Source: Gammaproteobacteria bacterium 45_16_T64
GTDB taxonomy: Bacteria; Pseudomonadota; Gammaproteobacteria; Pseudomonadales; Ketobacteraceae
Length of the DNA stretch: 64,000 bases
Direction of reading: 5' to 3'
Assembly: GCA_002162955.1 (NCBI GenBank)
Contig: MABD01000009.1
Coordinates: forward strand, 248,001 to 312,000
Positions 39,740 through 47,819 of the stretch are shown here, in pieces. Under the pieces are notes generated by a model. It was not told the origin of the DNA. It saw only the letters and a list, made by a program, of their open reading frames with translations, and ran no database searches. The first letter of the stretch is position 1. Every line of letters begins with the position of its first letter. Made by a program: the position numbers and the translations under genes.

Positions 39740-40827
39740 CTATTAACATAACCACTATCATTGGCGCTCGCCCCCAGTTCATTAAGGCTGCCATGATTTC
39801 CCGATCATTCAGCAACACTTCAAATATTTCAGAACATATAGTTCATACCGGACAACATTATGATGACAATATGTCTGCTGTATTTTTCGATGAACTAAAC
39901 ATACCAAAACCAGGTACGAATTTGAATGTCCGTGCAACCAATCACGGCGAGCAAACCGCCAGTATGCTCACCGGTATAGAAAAACACTTGTTAGCACATA
40001 GACCATCTGGAGTCCTAGTTTATGGAGATACCAATTCAACACTAGCCGGTGCCTTAGCTGCATCTAAGCTAAAAATTCCAATTTTTCATGTTGAAGCAGG
40101 ACTACGATCATACAATAGGCAAATGCCAGAAGAAATCAACAGGATACTCACCGACCATGCCTCCGACATTCTTTTCGCTCCCACCCGCAATGCATTAGAA
40201 CAGCTATCCAATGAGGGGATACCCGCAGATAGAGTGCATTTCTGTGGAGACGTAATGTTTGACGCCGCAAAATACTATGGCTCCATAGCCAGAAGCAAAA
40301 GCAATATACGCGCCCAACTTACATTAGAAGACGGCAGTTACATTCTTGCTACCGTTCACCGTGCAGAAAATGTTGATAATCCACAACGGCTCAGCCGAAT
40401 CATAAATGAACTCCGCTCTTTGACTAACAACTACAAGATCATTCTACCTCTGCACCCCCGTACAAAAAACAAAATTAACGAGCTTGAACTAGACTTAGGA
40501 GATATCACCGTAATTTCCCCACTTGGTTTCTTGGACATGGTTTGCCTAGAAATGAATTCTCAGCTTATTATTACGGATTCTGGCGGCGTACAGAAAGAAG
40601 CGTTTTTTCATAACAAATATTGCGTGACTTTACGAACAGAAACGGAGTGGACCGAACTAGTAGAATGCGGCTGGAATACCTTATTCCCACCATTAAATAG
40701 CAACACAGCATCCCTTCGCGAGATCGTCAATAATTTTCAAATACCCAAGCAAAGGGAGAATGATTTATACGGAGACGGGGATACATCTTCGATCATCACA
40801 AGCCACATAAGCAATTATTTCAGCTAA
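39736..40827 (+). CDS. wbpI: UDP-sugar 2-epimerase, WbpI/WecB-like
   Basis: In the WbpI reaction UDP-2,3-diacetamido-2,3-dideoxy-glucuronate is epimerised to the manno form. The 363-residue protein has IIGARPQFIKAAMISR, HTGQHYDDNMSAVFFDEL, VYGDTNSTLAGALAASKL, HVEAGLRSYNRQMPEEINRIL and TDSGGVQKEAFF, the epimerase landmarks. From sequence alone UDP-GlcNAc 2-epimerase (WecB) cannot be excluded; the neighbouring B, D and E genes favour WbpI. It ends overlapping the convergent glycosyltransferase by eight bases. Confidence 0.9.
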   Translation: MTINITTIIGARPQFIKAAMISRSFSNTSNISEHIVHTGQHYDDNMSAVFFDELNIPKPGTNLNVRATNHGEQTASMLTGIEKHLLAHRPSGVLVYGDTNSTLAGALAASKLKIPIFHVEAGLRSYNRQMPEEINRILTDHASDILFAPTRNALEQLSNEGIPADRVHFCGDVMFDAAKYYGSIARSKSNIRAQLTLEDGSYILATVHRAENVDNPQRLSRIINELRSLTNNYKIILPLHPRTKNKINELELDLGDITVISPLGFLDMVCLEMNSQLIITDSGGVQKEAFFHNKYCVTLRTETEWTELVECGWNTLFPPLNSNTASLREIVNNFQIPKQRENDLYGDGDTSSIITSHISNYFS

Positions 40828-41947
40828 CGTTCACCTTATTTCTATTAAGGTATATCGGTACAGTAGCGGCACGCGTCTTCCAAGTGAACTGAGACTGAGC
40901 TAACGCTACATTCTCAGATCGCTCAGAAACTTCAGATCTATCACATACCATGCCGGATAGGAGTTCTATTAATTCATCCTCACTCTCTAGCACCCAGCCG
41001 ATTTTGAACTCATTAATCAGGCTAGCTATAGCCTTTTGATACAGAGAAACAATAGGTAGACCATAACCAATCGCCTCAAAAAATTTTATAGGCATTGAGA
41101 AATCTCTATATTCAGAGTAATTCACTGCCATCATAAAAACATCATTCTGGGAATACAATTCTGCCAACTGATCTCCTTGAAAATGAACAACATCAATTTT
41201 ATCACTGCCTTCCATAAGTAATCGATACTCAGCACCATCTACGCGCCATTCATCTTCTCGACAACAAATCGTCAATTTCACGCCATCAATACGCAGAATT
41301 GTACTCAGCATCCCTGACAAATCGTACACATGGGGAGACACCCCACCAACATATAGCAGTTTCAGCATTTGCCCAGCGTATGCATCTCTAACCTCACCCT
41401 TTCCATAACCAGCGCCAAAACCTGGAGGTAACTCGAACACTTTACCGGAGCCTCTTGGCTTCGGTAAATACTCATTCATCAATAACGATGGTAAGAAAAA
41501 TACATCACTAAATCTATCGTACATATACCAATCGAGATAACACAAAGGTCGCGTCAGATAACACAAGGGCCACGGCAGTAATTCTGAATAAAAATCAAAC
41601 TTCCAATATACATCCCTGTAGAATACTCCGATCGGTATATTATTTGACCTCAGCCAAGCTAAGAAAACGTAATCTCTAAATGAATTGCAAGGGACACCTC
41701 CCTCAGCCAAACATATTGGTGCATTGGTGTTCTCAATATAGACAAAATCAATCAACAAGCCCTCGGACACCCTTCTTTTGATTGACCGCATCACACCCAA
41801 TCTTTCAGTCAAGCTGCCAGCCAACAGAATGACGTGATAATCAAGAGATTCAAAAGCCTCATACATTGCCCGAACCCTAACAGAACTCCCTCTATCAACA
41901 TTCTTGGGCATCGACCTAGGATGATAGTAGATTATCGTTTTTTTCAT
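40820..41947 (-). CDS. Glycosyltransferase, GT4-like (GT-B fold)
   Basis: A 375-residue protein probably transferring a sugar from a nucleotide donor on the cytoplasmic side. The C-terminal half has LYVGGVSPHVYDLSGMLS, the sugar-nucleotide region DVFMMAVNYSEYRDFSMPIKFFEAIGYGLPIVS with the family EX7E-type arrangement, and VLESEDELIELL. The N-terminal domain (MKKTIIYYHPRSMPKN..SSVRVRAMYEAF) is divergent. It lacks membrane segments. Acceptor and donor are unknown. It is the last gene of the minus-strand half of the cluster. Confidence 0.8.
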   Translation of the reverse strand: MKKTIIYYHPRSMPKNVDRGSSVRVRAMYEAFESLDYHVILLAGSLTERLGVMRSIKRRVSEGLLIDFVYIENTNAPICLAEGGVPCNSFRDYVFLAWLRSNNIPIGVFYRDVYWKFDFYSELLPWPLCYLTRPLCYLDWYMYDRFSDVFFLPSLLMNEYLPKPRGSGKVFELPPGFGAGYGKGEVRDAYAGQMLKLLYVGGVSPHVYDLSGMLSTILRIDGVKLTICCREDEWRVDGAEYRLLMEGSDKIDVVHFQGDQLAELYSQNDVFMMAVNYSEYRDFSMPIKFFEAIGYGLPIVSLYQKAIASLINEFKIGWVLESEDELIELLSGMVCDRSEVSERSENVALAQSQFTWKTRAATVPIYLNRNKVNVS

Positions 41948-42006
41948 AAAGAATGATTACCGTAATTTAGACTTTTCCAACAAGGTATCAAAGACCCCCT
42001 GTAATG

Positions 42007-43443
42007 TTAGTTCCTATACAAATTAAGAACCATGTAGATTGATTTCCGATAAAAAGCAAGTACAAACACCATATATGCCAGCCAAATAATAATAAATTCG
42101 CGATGATATTCCGCACCAAAAAAGAGAAAGGCCGTAGACAAAAACACCAAAAATACCAAAGGACCATATAAAGGCACACGTCGCAATGGCTTCCAAATAA
42201 GAATAGAGGCCTCTGTTCTTACGCAGAAATAGACGAAATATGAAAATAGCGTCGCAATTGCAGCCCCCTTTCCACCATAAAGAGGCACTAGTACCATATT
42301 TAATGCTCCATTCATAAGCAGAGCAGAAACGGAAGCGTAGACTGTATACTTACTTTTTCGTTTAACAGCAATGCCTACTCCAGTAACCTCTGACAGGATG
42401 AGTAATAAAGGAAAGGTGGTACATGGCACTACTAGAAACACGACATCCCCATACCCTACTGGCAGCACGTACAAGAGTACCCACGAGCACGTACCGAGCA
42501 CCGCGGGTAATAATAATACAACAGTGAGAACCGCTCCCTGTATTTTGTGAACAAACAGAAATAGGTCTTCTTGCAAAACACTTACATCTCTTGTTGCGGC
42601 GTTCTGCTGTTTCGATACACGCTCAAAAATAGATGGGTGCCAAATCGTCGTAAACACTTGTTGAATCAATATCCCAACACCAGCAAAACTAATTGCCATC
42701 GAATAAACACCTAAGTCGGTTAAAGTGGAATATTCCTTGATAAAGAAGCGATCCAAAGACCCAACCCCCCAATAAGCAATACCTGAACATGCCAGAGGGA
42801 TACTGTAACGCAGCATTGAGCGAAGAAGACCTACATCTACACCATTAAAGCTGTCAACATAACCACGCACAACAAACATAAGAACAAACAAAGCAATTAA
42901 GGATGACGCTAGGTACAGGTTGGATAAAAACAGAAAATCAAACAAAACATCAAAGGCCCCAAAGCAGAGCAACCCGACCAGTAAAACCATTTTCGTCAAG
43001 GGCTGATTAATTGAATATAGAATCGACCTCTGATGCATTCTCAAATTCAGTTGTAAAAACCGGGTAATCAACATAATGACTACCCAAAAATACAAAACCA
43101 TAATCAGCTCGCCGCGGTAATGTGTTTCAAACAACCACCCCTCGATCTCAGTAGAGAAATAAAACACTACAGGAAAAAACAACAAAAAGAATACCAACGC
43201 GGGCATTAGACAGGTGTAGAGGAGCAGTCCCTGATCTGTTTTTTCATGAAACTCCCTGACATAGGACTGATCCAACCCCATAGAAAACAACAAGACACTA
43301 AGAGAAGAAACTAACTGAAAAAGAGAAAATCTACCAATATCATCAACCGAGAAAAAAAATGCAAGAACAGGCATTATCGCTATCGTCAAGACTGCCGAGA
43401 CAAGAGCTCCGAATGAAAAATTCCTAAGAGCCTTAAGTTTCAT
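42007..43443 (-). CDS. wzx: Lipopolysaccharide/oligosaccharide flippase (Wzx-like)
   Basis: A 478-residue membrane protein with about 14 hydrophobic helices of the MATE/MOP superfamily: the N-terminus NFSFGALVSAVLTIAIMPVL and GLDQSYVREFHE are typical. It would carry undecaprenyl-pyrophosphate-linked oligosaccharide from the cytoplasmic to the periplasmic face. No Wzy polymerase was recognised near it, which suits transfer of a short glycan. Wzx proteins have weak sequence identity, so the specificity is unknown. Confidence 0.85.
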   Translation of the reverse strand: MKLKALRNFSFGALVSAVLTIAIMPVLAFFFSVDDIGRFSLFQLVSSLSVLLFSMGLDQSYVREFHEKTDQGLLLYTCLMPALVFFLLFFPVVFYFSTEIEGWLFETHYRGELIMVLYFWVVIMLITRFLQLNLRMHQRSILYSINQPLTKMVLLVGLLCFGAFDVLFDFLFLSNLYLASSLIALFVLMFVVRGYVDSFNGVDVGLLRSMLRYSIPLACSGIAYWGVGSLDRFFIKEYSTLTDLGVYSMAISFAGVGILIQQVFTTIWHPSIFERVSKQQNAATRDVSVLQEDLFLFVHKIQGAVLTVVLLLPAVLGTCSWVLLYVLPVGYGDVVFLVVPCTTFPLLLILSEVTGVGIAVKRKSKYTVYASVSALLMNGALNMVLVPLYGGKGAAIATLFSYFVYFCVRTEASILIWKPLRRVPLYGPLVFLVFLSTAFLFFGAEYHREFIIIWLAYMVFVLAFYRKSIYMVLNLYRN

Positions 43444-43476
43444 GTAAGGCTACGCAATGGAAAAACGAACTGCAAT

Positions 43477-44697
43477 TCATCTCTTTTCTATCATCCTATT
43501 AGTAATAATACTTTTGTACTGCCTCCCAACACGTAGCCAATCAAATTCCCCGAGTACAAATTCGCGGCCAGCCTTCGATAAACTGCTTCGTAAAACAGGG
43601 TTCTCTATTAACCGACCTATTGCTCCAGCCAACGCCTCAGAATCCTCAGGACGAACCAACAAACCAGTAACCCCATCAGATACAACATCCCTAATTGCAG
43701 GAAGATCGGAAGCTACGACAGCACAGCCACATCCCATAGCCTCAACAGCCACTAAACCAAGGCCTTCTTGATCTCCCGATTTAGCTACAATAGATGGCAC
43801 TACAGCAATACACGCAGAACGCAAATAGGTTGGCACATCCTCATTAACTACACTCCCAACAAACGATACAAAATCCTCAATGTTATTCGCATACATAATG
43901 TCCTCCAGATCTTTACGCATCGGACCATCACCGACGATAGACAAATGGACACCTGGATATTTCACTATCAATATAGACATGGCCAAAACCAGGTGTTCCA
44001 CACCTTTTTTTTCCGCGAGTCTACCAACAAAAACAATACTATGCTGCTTGGCGGGGATCTCTCCAGGGGTGAATTTTTCTCTCAAATCGACCCCCATGGG
44101 AAAGACACCGACTTTATCCGTATCAATCTTATTTTTAACGCATATTTTCTTCATGACTTGGCTTACAACGGTGACGTAATCAGCCTCACGCAAAGCCCAT
44201 CGTTTCAATGTCGTTAAAATTCGCCCACTCATAGAAAATAGGTCGGCTCCATGAGAGGTCAGAAGCAACGAAACATTTTTATCAAAAAACCTCCTAAAGA
44301 TCCCAGCAACTACACCTTGAGGAATTATCCAATGGGCATGTATCACATCATACTTATGAATAGCATGAAGTCGACGCAGCAAGATCAACTGAGAAAAAAT
44401 GAAAAATGGGATCAATACATATAGAAATCGATTTCTTTTTAAATTCTCCATCACTCCCCCACCATATGCTAACCGTTCCCAATTTGCTGTGGCATATTGA
44501 AACCTAAACACCTGTACGCCATCTAACGTCTCATTGAATCTAGCGTCTCTGTAATGCGGCGCCAAAACATGAACCTCGAAATCTTCAGTCAACTCTTGAT
44601 TCAAATAGGAAACAAAAGAAGGTACTGAATCCTCTTTCCACCGAGGATAAGTAGAAGTTAGTATGACAATTTTTTTTCTAGGATTAATTTCGCTCAT
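43477..44697 (-). CDS. Glycosyltransferase family 4
   Basis: A 406-residue GT-B enzyme with the complete family pattern: IVILTSTYPRWKEDSVPSFV at the N-terminus, HAHWIIPQGVVAGI, SIVFVGRLAEKKGVEHLVLAM (nucleotide-sugar domain), and SIVAKSGDQEGLGLVAVEAMGCG with EX7E. The donor is unknown. An (A)8 run occurs at the AEKKG codons. The start ATG (44697) has only GGAAT next to it. It follows the GT2 gene by 17 bases. Confidence 0.9.
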   Translation of the reverse strand: MSEINPRKKIVILTSTYPRWKEDSVPSFVSYLNQELTEDFEVHVLAPHYRDARFNETLDGVQVFRFQYATANWERLAYGGGVMENLKRNRFLYVLIPFFIFSQLILLRRLHAIHKYDVIHAHWIIPQGVVAGIFRRFFDKNVSLLLTSHGADLFSMSGRILTTLKRWALREADYVTVVSQVMKKICVKNKIDTDKVGVFPMGVDLREKFTPGEIPAKQHSIVFVGRLAEKKGVEHLVLAMSILIVKYPGVHLSIVGDGPMRKDLEDIMYANNIEDFVSFVGSVVNEDVPTYLRSACIAVVPSIVAKSGDQEGLGLVAVEAMGCGCAVVASDLPAIRDVVSDGVTGLLVRPEDSEALAGAIGRLIENPVLRSSLSKAGREFVLGEFDWLRVGRQYKSIITNRMIEKR

Positions 44698-44714
44698 ATT
44701 CCGATACCATCAAA

Positions 44715-45581
44715 TTAACTATCCGACCGAGCGTACATTAACGTTGCTATTTGCTCTGAGATCAGCCCCATAAAAAATATAATTACGGATGTAACAAACA
44801 ATAGAGCCCCCATATTAGTAAACTGTCCTTTAGACATATATGTATATAGATAATAGCCCAGACCACTGGCAAAAAAACCAACACTCACAGGAAAAAACAA
44901 CTTCAACGGAGAGTACAGCGTACCAATTTTGAAAATAATCAATAAGAACCTAACACCATCCCTCAATAAATTAATATGGCTCTTACCCTCACGTTTCAAT
45001 ACATTTATGGGCATGTAAGAAACGGAATAACCCGCTCTAAAAAACGCCATTGTCGAAGTCGTTGGATACGAAAAACCATTGGGTAATAGATATAGAAACT
45101 CCCTGAACTTTTTTGCATTCACTGCGCGAAAACCAGAAGTCAAATCAGCCACTTCGTGGCCTACCATTTTTGATGCAAACCAATTATAGAATCCATTAGC
45201 CCACGATCGCCCAAGCGAAGCCTGGCCTGTTCGATTTCTGGCTCCCACCACCATGTGGTATCCACCCCTTAACTTCTCCAATAATCCCGCTATTTCTTCA
45301 GGTTGATGCTGCCCGTCCCCATCCATAAATACGAGATTTTCCCCTTTAGCAACTCGAGCTCCAGACTTAATTGCTGCACCGTTGCCTTTTGAATAGAGAT
45401 GCTTGACCTCTGTCACTCCAGCAGAGGTACAAATAGACGAAGTATCATCAGTTGACCCGTCATTAACAACGATAATCTCCCACCCATCGTTAGCCGTAAG
45501 TGCCTGGATTTTTACTAGAAGTTTCTCTAAGGCGCTCCCTTCATTTTTGGCAGGTATTATTATGCTCACAGTATCATTCAA
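44715..45581 (-). CDS. Polyprenyl-phosphate sugar synthase-like glycosyltransferase (GT2)
   Basis: A 288-residue protein. The GT-A domain has SIIIPAKNEGSALEKLL, VVNDGSTDDTSSI, FMDGDGQHQPEEI with the metal-binding DGD, and DLTSGFRAVNAKKF; two membrane helices close the C-terminus (about 220-275). This is the layout of DPM1, GtrB and ArnC relatives, which load a monosaccharide onto undecaprenyl or dolichyl phosphate at the inner membrane. The acceptor assignment is by analogy. Such a lipid-linked monosaccharide is the donor type used by GT-C enzymes, and two candidates follow upstream (45657 and 47820). Confidence 0.88.
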   Translation of the reverse strand: MNDTVSIIIPAKNEGSALEKLLVKIQALTANDGWEIIVVNDGSTDDTSSICTSAGVTEVKHLYSKGNGAAIKSGARVAKGENLVFMDGDGQHQPEEIAGLLEKLRGGYHMVVGARNRTGQASLGRSWANGFYNWFASKMVGHEVADLTSGFRAVNAKKFREFLYLLPNGFSYPTTSTMAFFRAGYSVSYMPINVLKREGKSHINLLRDGVRFLLIIFKIGTLYSPLKLFFPVSVGFFASGLGYYLYTYMSKGQFTNMGALLFVTSVIIFFMGLISEQIATLMYARSDS

Positions 45582-45656
45582 AATTTCAACCCTCTTTGAT
45601 TTGATATAACAACTCTATTCAACCCATATCTACTATTAGTAAGGAGACCTTTGTGT

Positions 45657-47756
45657 TTAATCACCTACAGAAAGACCATATTTCTCTGCCAACACAATGG
45701 CTTTGGCATTGCCAGGCTCTAAAGCCAAAATCGATTGTATATACTTGTGAAGACCCTCAATATCATGAAGTGCTTCCGCACATTCTGTGAGCACCCACAA
45801 TATAAGTAAATTATTAGGTGATTTTTGTAATGCTTCTAACAATACTTGCTTTGCATCCTCCAACTTCCCCGCATCTAGATAGATACGACCCAACTGAAAC
45901 AATATGGAAGAGCTACGACCATAGCTCTCCATAGTTTTTTTGAAGCGGTCCTCTGCACCAGAATTATCGTCTTTTTTAAGTAGACTATAAGCAATTCTAA
46001 ACGACAACATTTCATCTTCACGTAGTAATTCGGCCTCTTTGTAATAGATAATGGCAGTATCGTACATCTCCATTTTATGGGATATCAATCCTAAATTAAT
46101 CCAAATAGAACGTTCATTAGGCAATAGCTGGGATGCTTGAATATAATTTACCGTCGCCTGTTGCAAATCCCCCCGGGCCGCAAGTGCAGTAGCAAGGTTG
46201 TTATACGCGGAGCCATAAGACGGATTAATCTCAATCGCTTTTTGGTAACTTTCAATAGCATCATCAAATCTATTCTCTCTGGCATAAGCTAATCCTCTAT
46301 CAGATTCTATCTTTGCTTGATCACTGTGTATATCAAACAAATTGGCATTACTAAGAAAATAGAACAATACGACAAGAAGAGAAGCACCAATGGCACGTTT
46401 GTAGTTTCTCATGCCGAACTCTGACAACAAGAAATTTGCCCCATAAGCCGAAAAAACCATAATCAAGGCAACACATGGAACCCTGAACCTGGATGTCACA
46501 AAGAACAAGAAGTAGCTTGAGCAATAAACCGCAATAAGCAGTAATACTAAAATCCCATATTTGTAGCTATCGTTGCTGAACAAGCTGGGGGGGGGCAGCC
46601 TACCACCAAAAAACACCCTTCTAAAGAAAACTAAGACACCAACAATTGAAAATGACAACACTACTGAAAAACTCAAAGGAAGACCGCTTAACACAACAGA
46701 CCGACGTCGAAATGTTTCTTGATTTTTTTCACTTTCAATCGTTGTACCACCAAAAAGCATAGCCATTTTTTTACAGCCAAGTACAAAAGTCTCAAACGGA
46801 TATTCGATAATATATTCAACCGCTAATTTTGAAAAATACTGTGAGACCTCTGAGTGCTGTAAATCCCGTTGTTCTATTTCCTCTACATGCTCAACAATGT
46901 CTAAATAGGAGAAAGCACTTCTGAATATTGGAATATCACCTGGCAATCTAACTGAATGGCCATCAGACAAATTATTATTTCCGATATATAGGTTTATCCC
47001 CATATTTGAACTCACCAACACAAAATCATTCCCATACACATAGTTTCTTGCAGCCACAACACTTATTGGCAATGATACGAAAATAGAAAACATCACTACT
47101 ATTTTCCACCCGCCACTCTTCCCATTGTTTTTGATCAAAAACATATACAACCAAACAAGAGAAAAAGGAAAGAACAGTATGTAATTTGCTCGAGTAACGC
47201 TAATCACCCCTAACGTTAACCCCGCTAAAAGGGCCCATTTCAAACTCCCTTCATCGCATAGCCGCATCACCAGCAAAATAAACATCGGCAACAGTACACA
47301 CAACAATGTAACCTCTCTAAGCTCTCCTTCAAAGTACACAAACGGCCAATATACTGCATACATAAAACTCGCTAGCAAGGCTGTCTTATTTCCAAACAAT
47401 CTCCTCGCCAAGAAGAAAATAAGAAAACAATTTAGCGCTCCAAATACATGCTGCAATAACCTAGGGGCAAGTGGGTCATGTCCAAATACTGTATACACTA
47501 CGGAAAGCATGTATGGATACGCTGGCGCTCGAAAATAAGGCGTTGATTGAATCTCAGGGTCTCGCTGCCCATATTTCAAACGCCAGTCACCGGAAGCTAA
47601 TCCCCAGGCCCAATAGTCATGGTAATAAGCATCAACACTCGGTTGCAAGTACTCTGGATCTGCTTTCATTTCAATGAAATAAGCTACGCGCACTCCTAGC
47701 GCAATAAAAAAGATCATGATTATCAATCGGATTGTGGTGTTATTTCCTATTCGCAT
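45657..47756 (-). CDS. GT-C/ArnT-like glycosyltransferase with C-terminal TPRs
   Basis: About 699 residues from ATG 47756. Residues 1-480 hold roughly ten membrane helices; the first extracytoplasmic loop has DAYYHDYWAWGLASGDW with acidic residues as in the GT39/ArnT/GT-C catalytic loop. Residues about 480-690 are TPRs (AIEINPSYGSAYNNLATALAAR and repeats). A poly-C run encodes PPP at residues 388-390, before the last helices. I chose this start because GAGAG precedes it and a TATAAT lies only ten bases before the earlier ATG at 47774. The likely role is to move a polyprenyl-linked sugar to a protein or lipid; the target is inferred to be pilin. Confidence 0.82.
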   Translation of the reverse strand: MRIGNNTTIRLIIMIFFIALGVRVAYFIEMKADPEYLQPSVDAYYHDYWAWGLASGDWRLKYGQRDPEIQSTPYFRAPAYPYMLSVVYTVFGHDPLAPRLLQHVFGALNCFLIFFLARRLFGNKTALLASFMYAVYWPFVYFEGELREVTLLCVLLPMFILLVMRLCDEGSLKWALLAGLTLGVISVTRANYILFFPFSLVWLYMFLIKNNGKSGGWKIVVMFSIFVSLPISVVAARNYVYGNDFVLVSSNMGINLYIGNNNLSDGHSVRLPGDIPIFRSAFSYLDIVEHVEEIEQRDLQHSEVSQYFSKLAVEYIIEYPFETFVLGCKKMAMLFGGTTIESEKNQETFRRRSVVLSGLPLSFSVVLSFSIVGVLVFFRRVFFGGRLPPPSLFSNDSYKYGILVLLLIAVYCSSYFLFFVTSRFRVPCVALIMVFSAYGANFLLSEFGMRNYKRAIGASLLVVLFYFLSNANLFDIHSDQAKIESDRGLAYARENRFDDAIESYQKAIEINPSYGSAYNNLATALAARGDLQQATVNYIQASQLLPNERSIWINLGLISHKMEMYDTAIIYYKEAELLREDEMLSFRIAYSLLKKDDNSGAEDRFKKTMESYGRSSSILFQLGRIYLDAGKLEDAKQVLLEALQKSPNNLLILWVLTECAEALHDIEGLHKYIQSILALEPGNAKAIVLAEKYGLSVGD
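46587..46595 (-). repeat. (G)9 homopolymer inside a glycosyltransferase gene
   Basis: Nine consecutive G on the plus strand read as CCC CCC CCC on the coding strand (residues 388-390 counted from ATG 47756). A one-base slip would frameshift the protein before its last membrane helices and the TPR half. Confidence 0.9.
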
Positions 47757-47819
47757 TATCTTACTCTCGACCATTCTCCACCATTATAGCAAACGAAAGA
47801 AAAGCTTGATCACCCTGCA

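Noticed and set aside
43981-44040. (A)8 run in the GT4 gene as a phase-variation tract
   Set aside because: A-runs of this length are common in this AT-rich region at Lys codons; weaker than the G/C runs.
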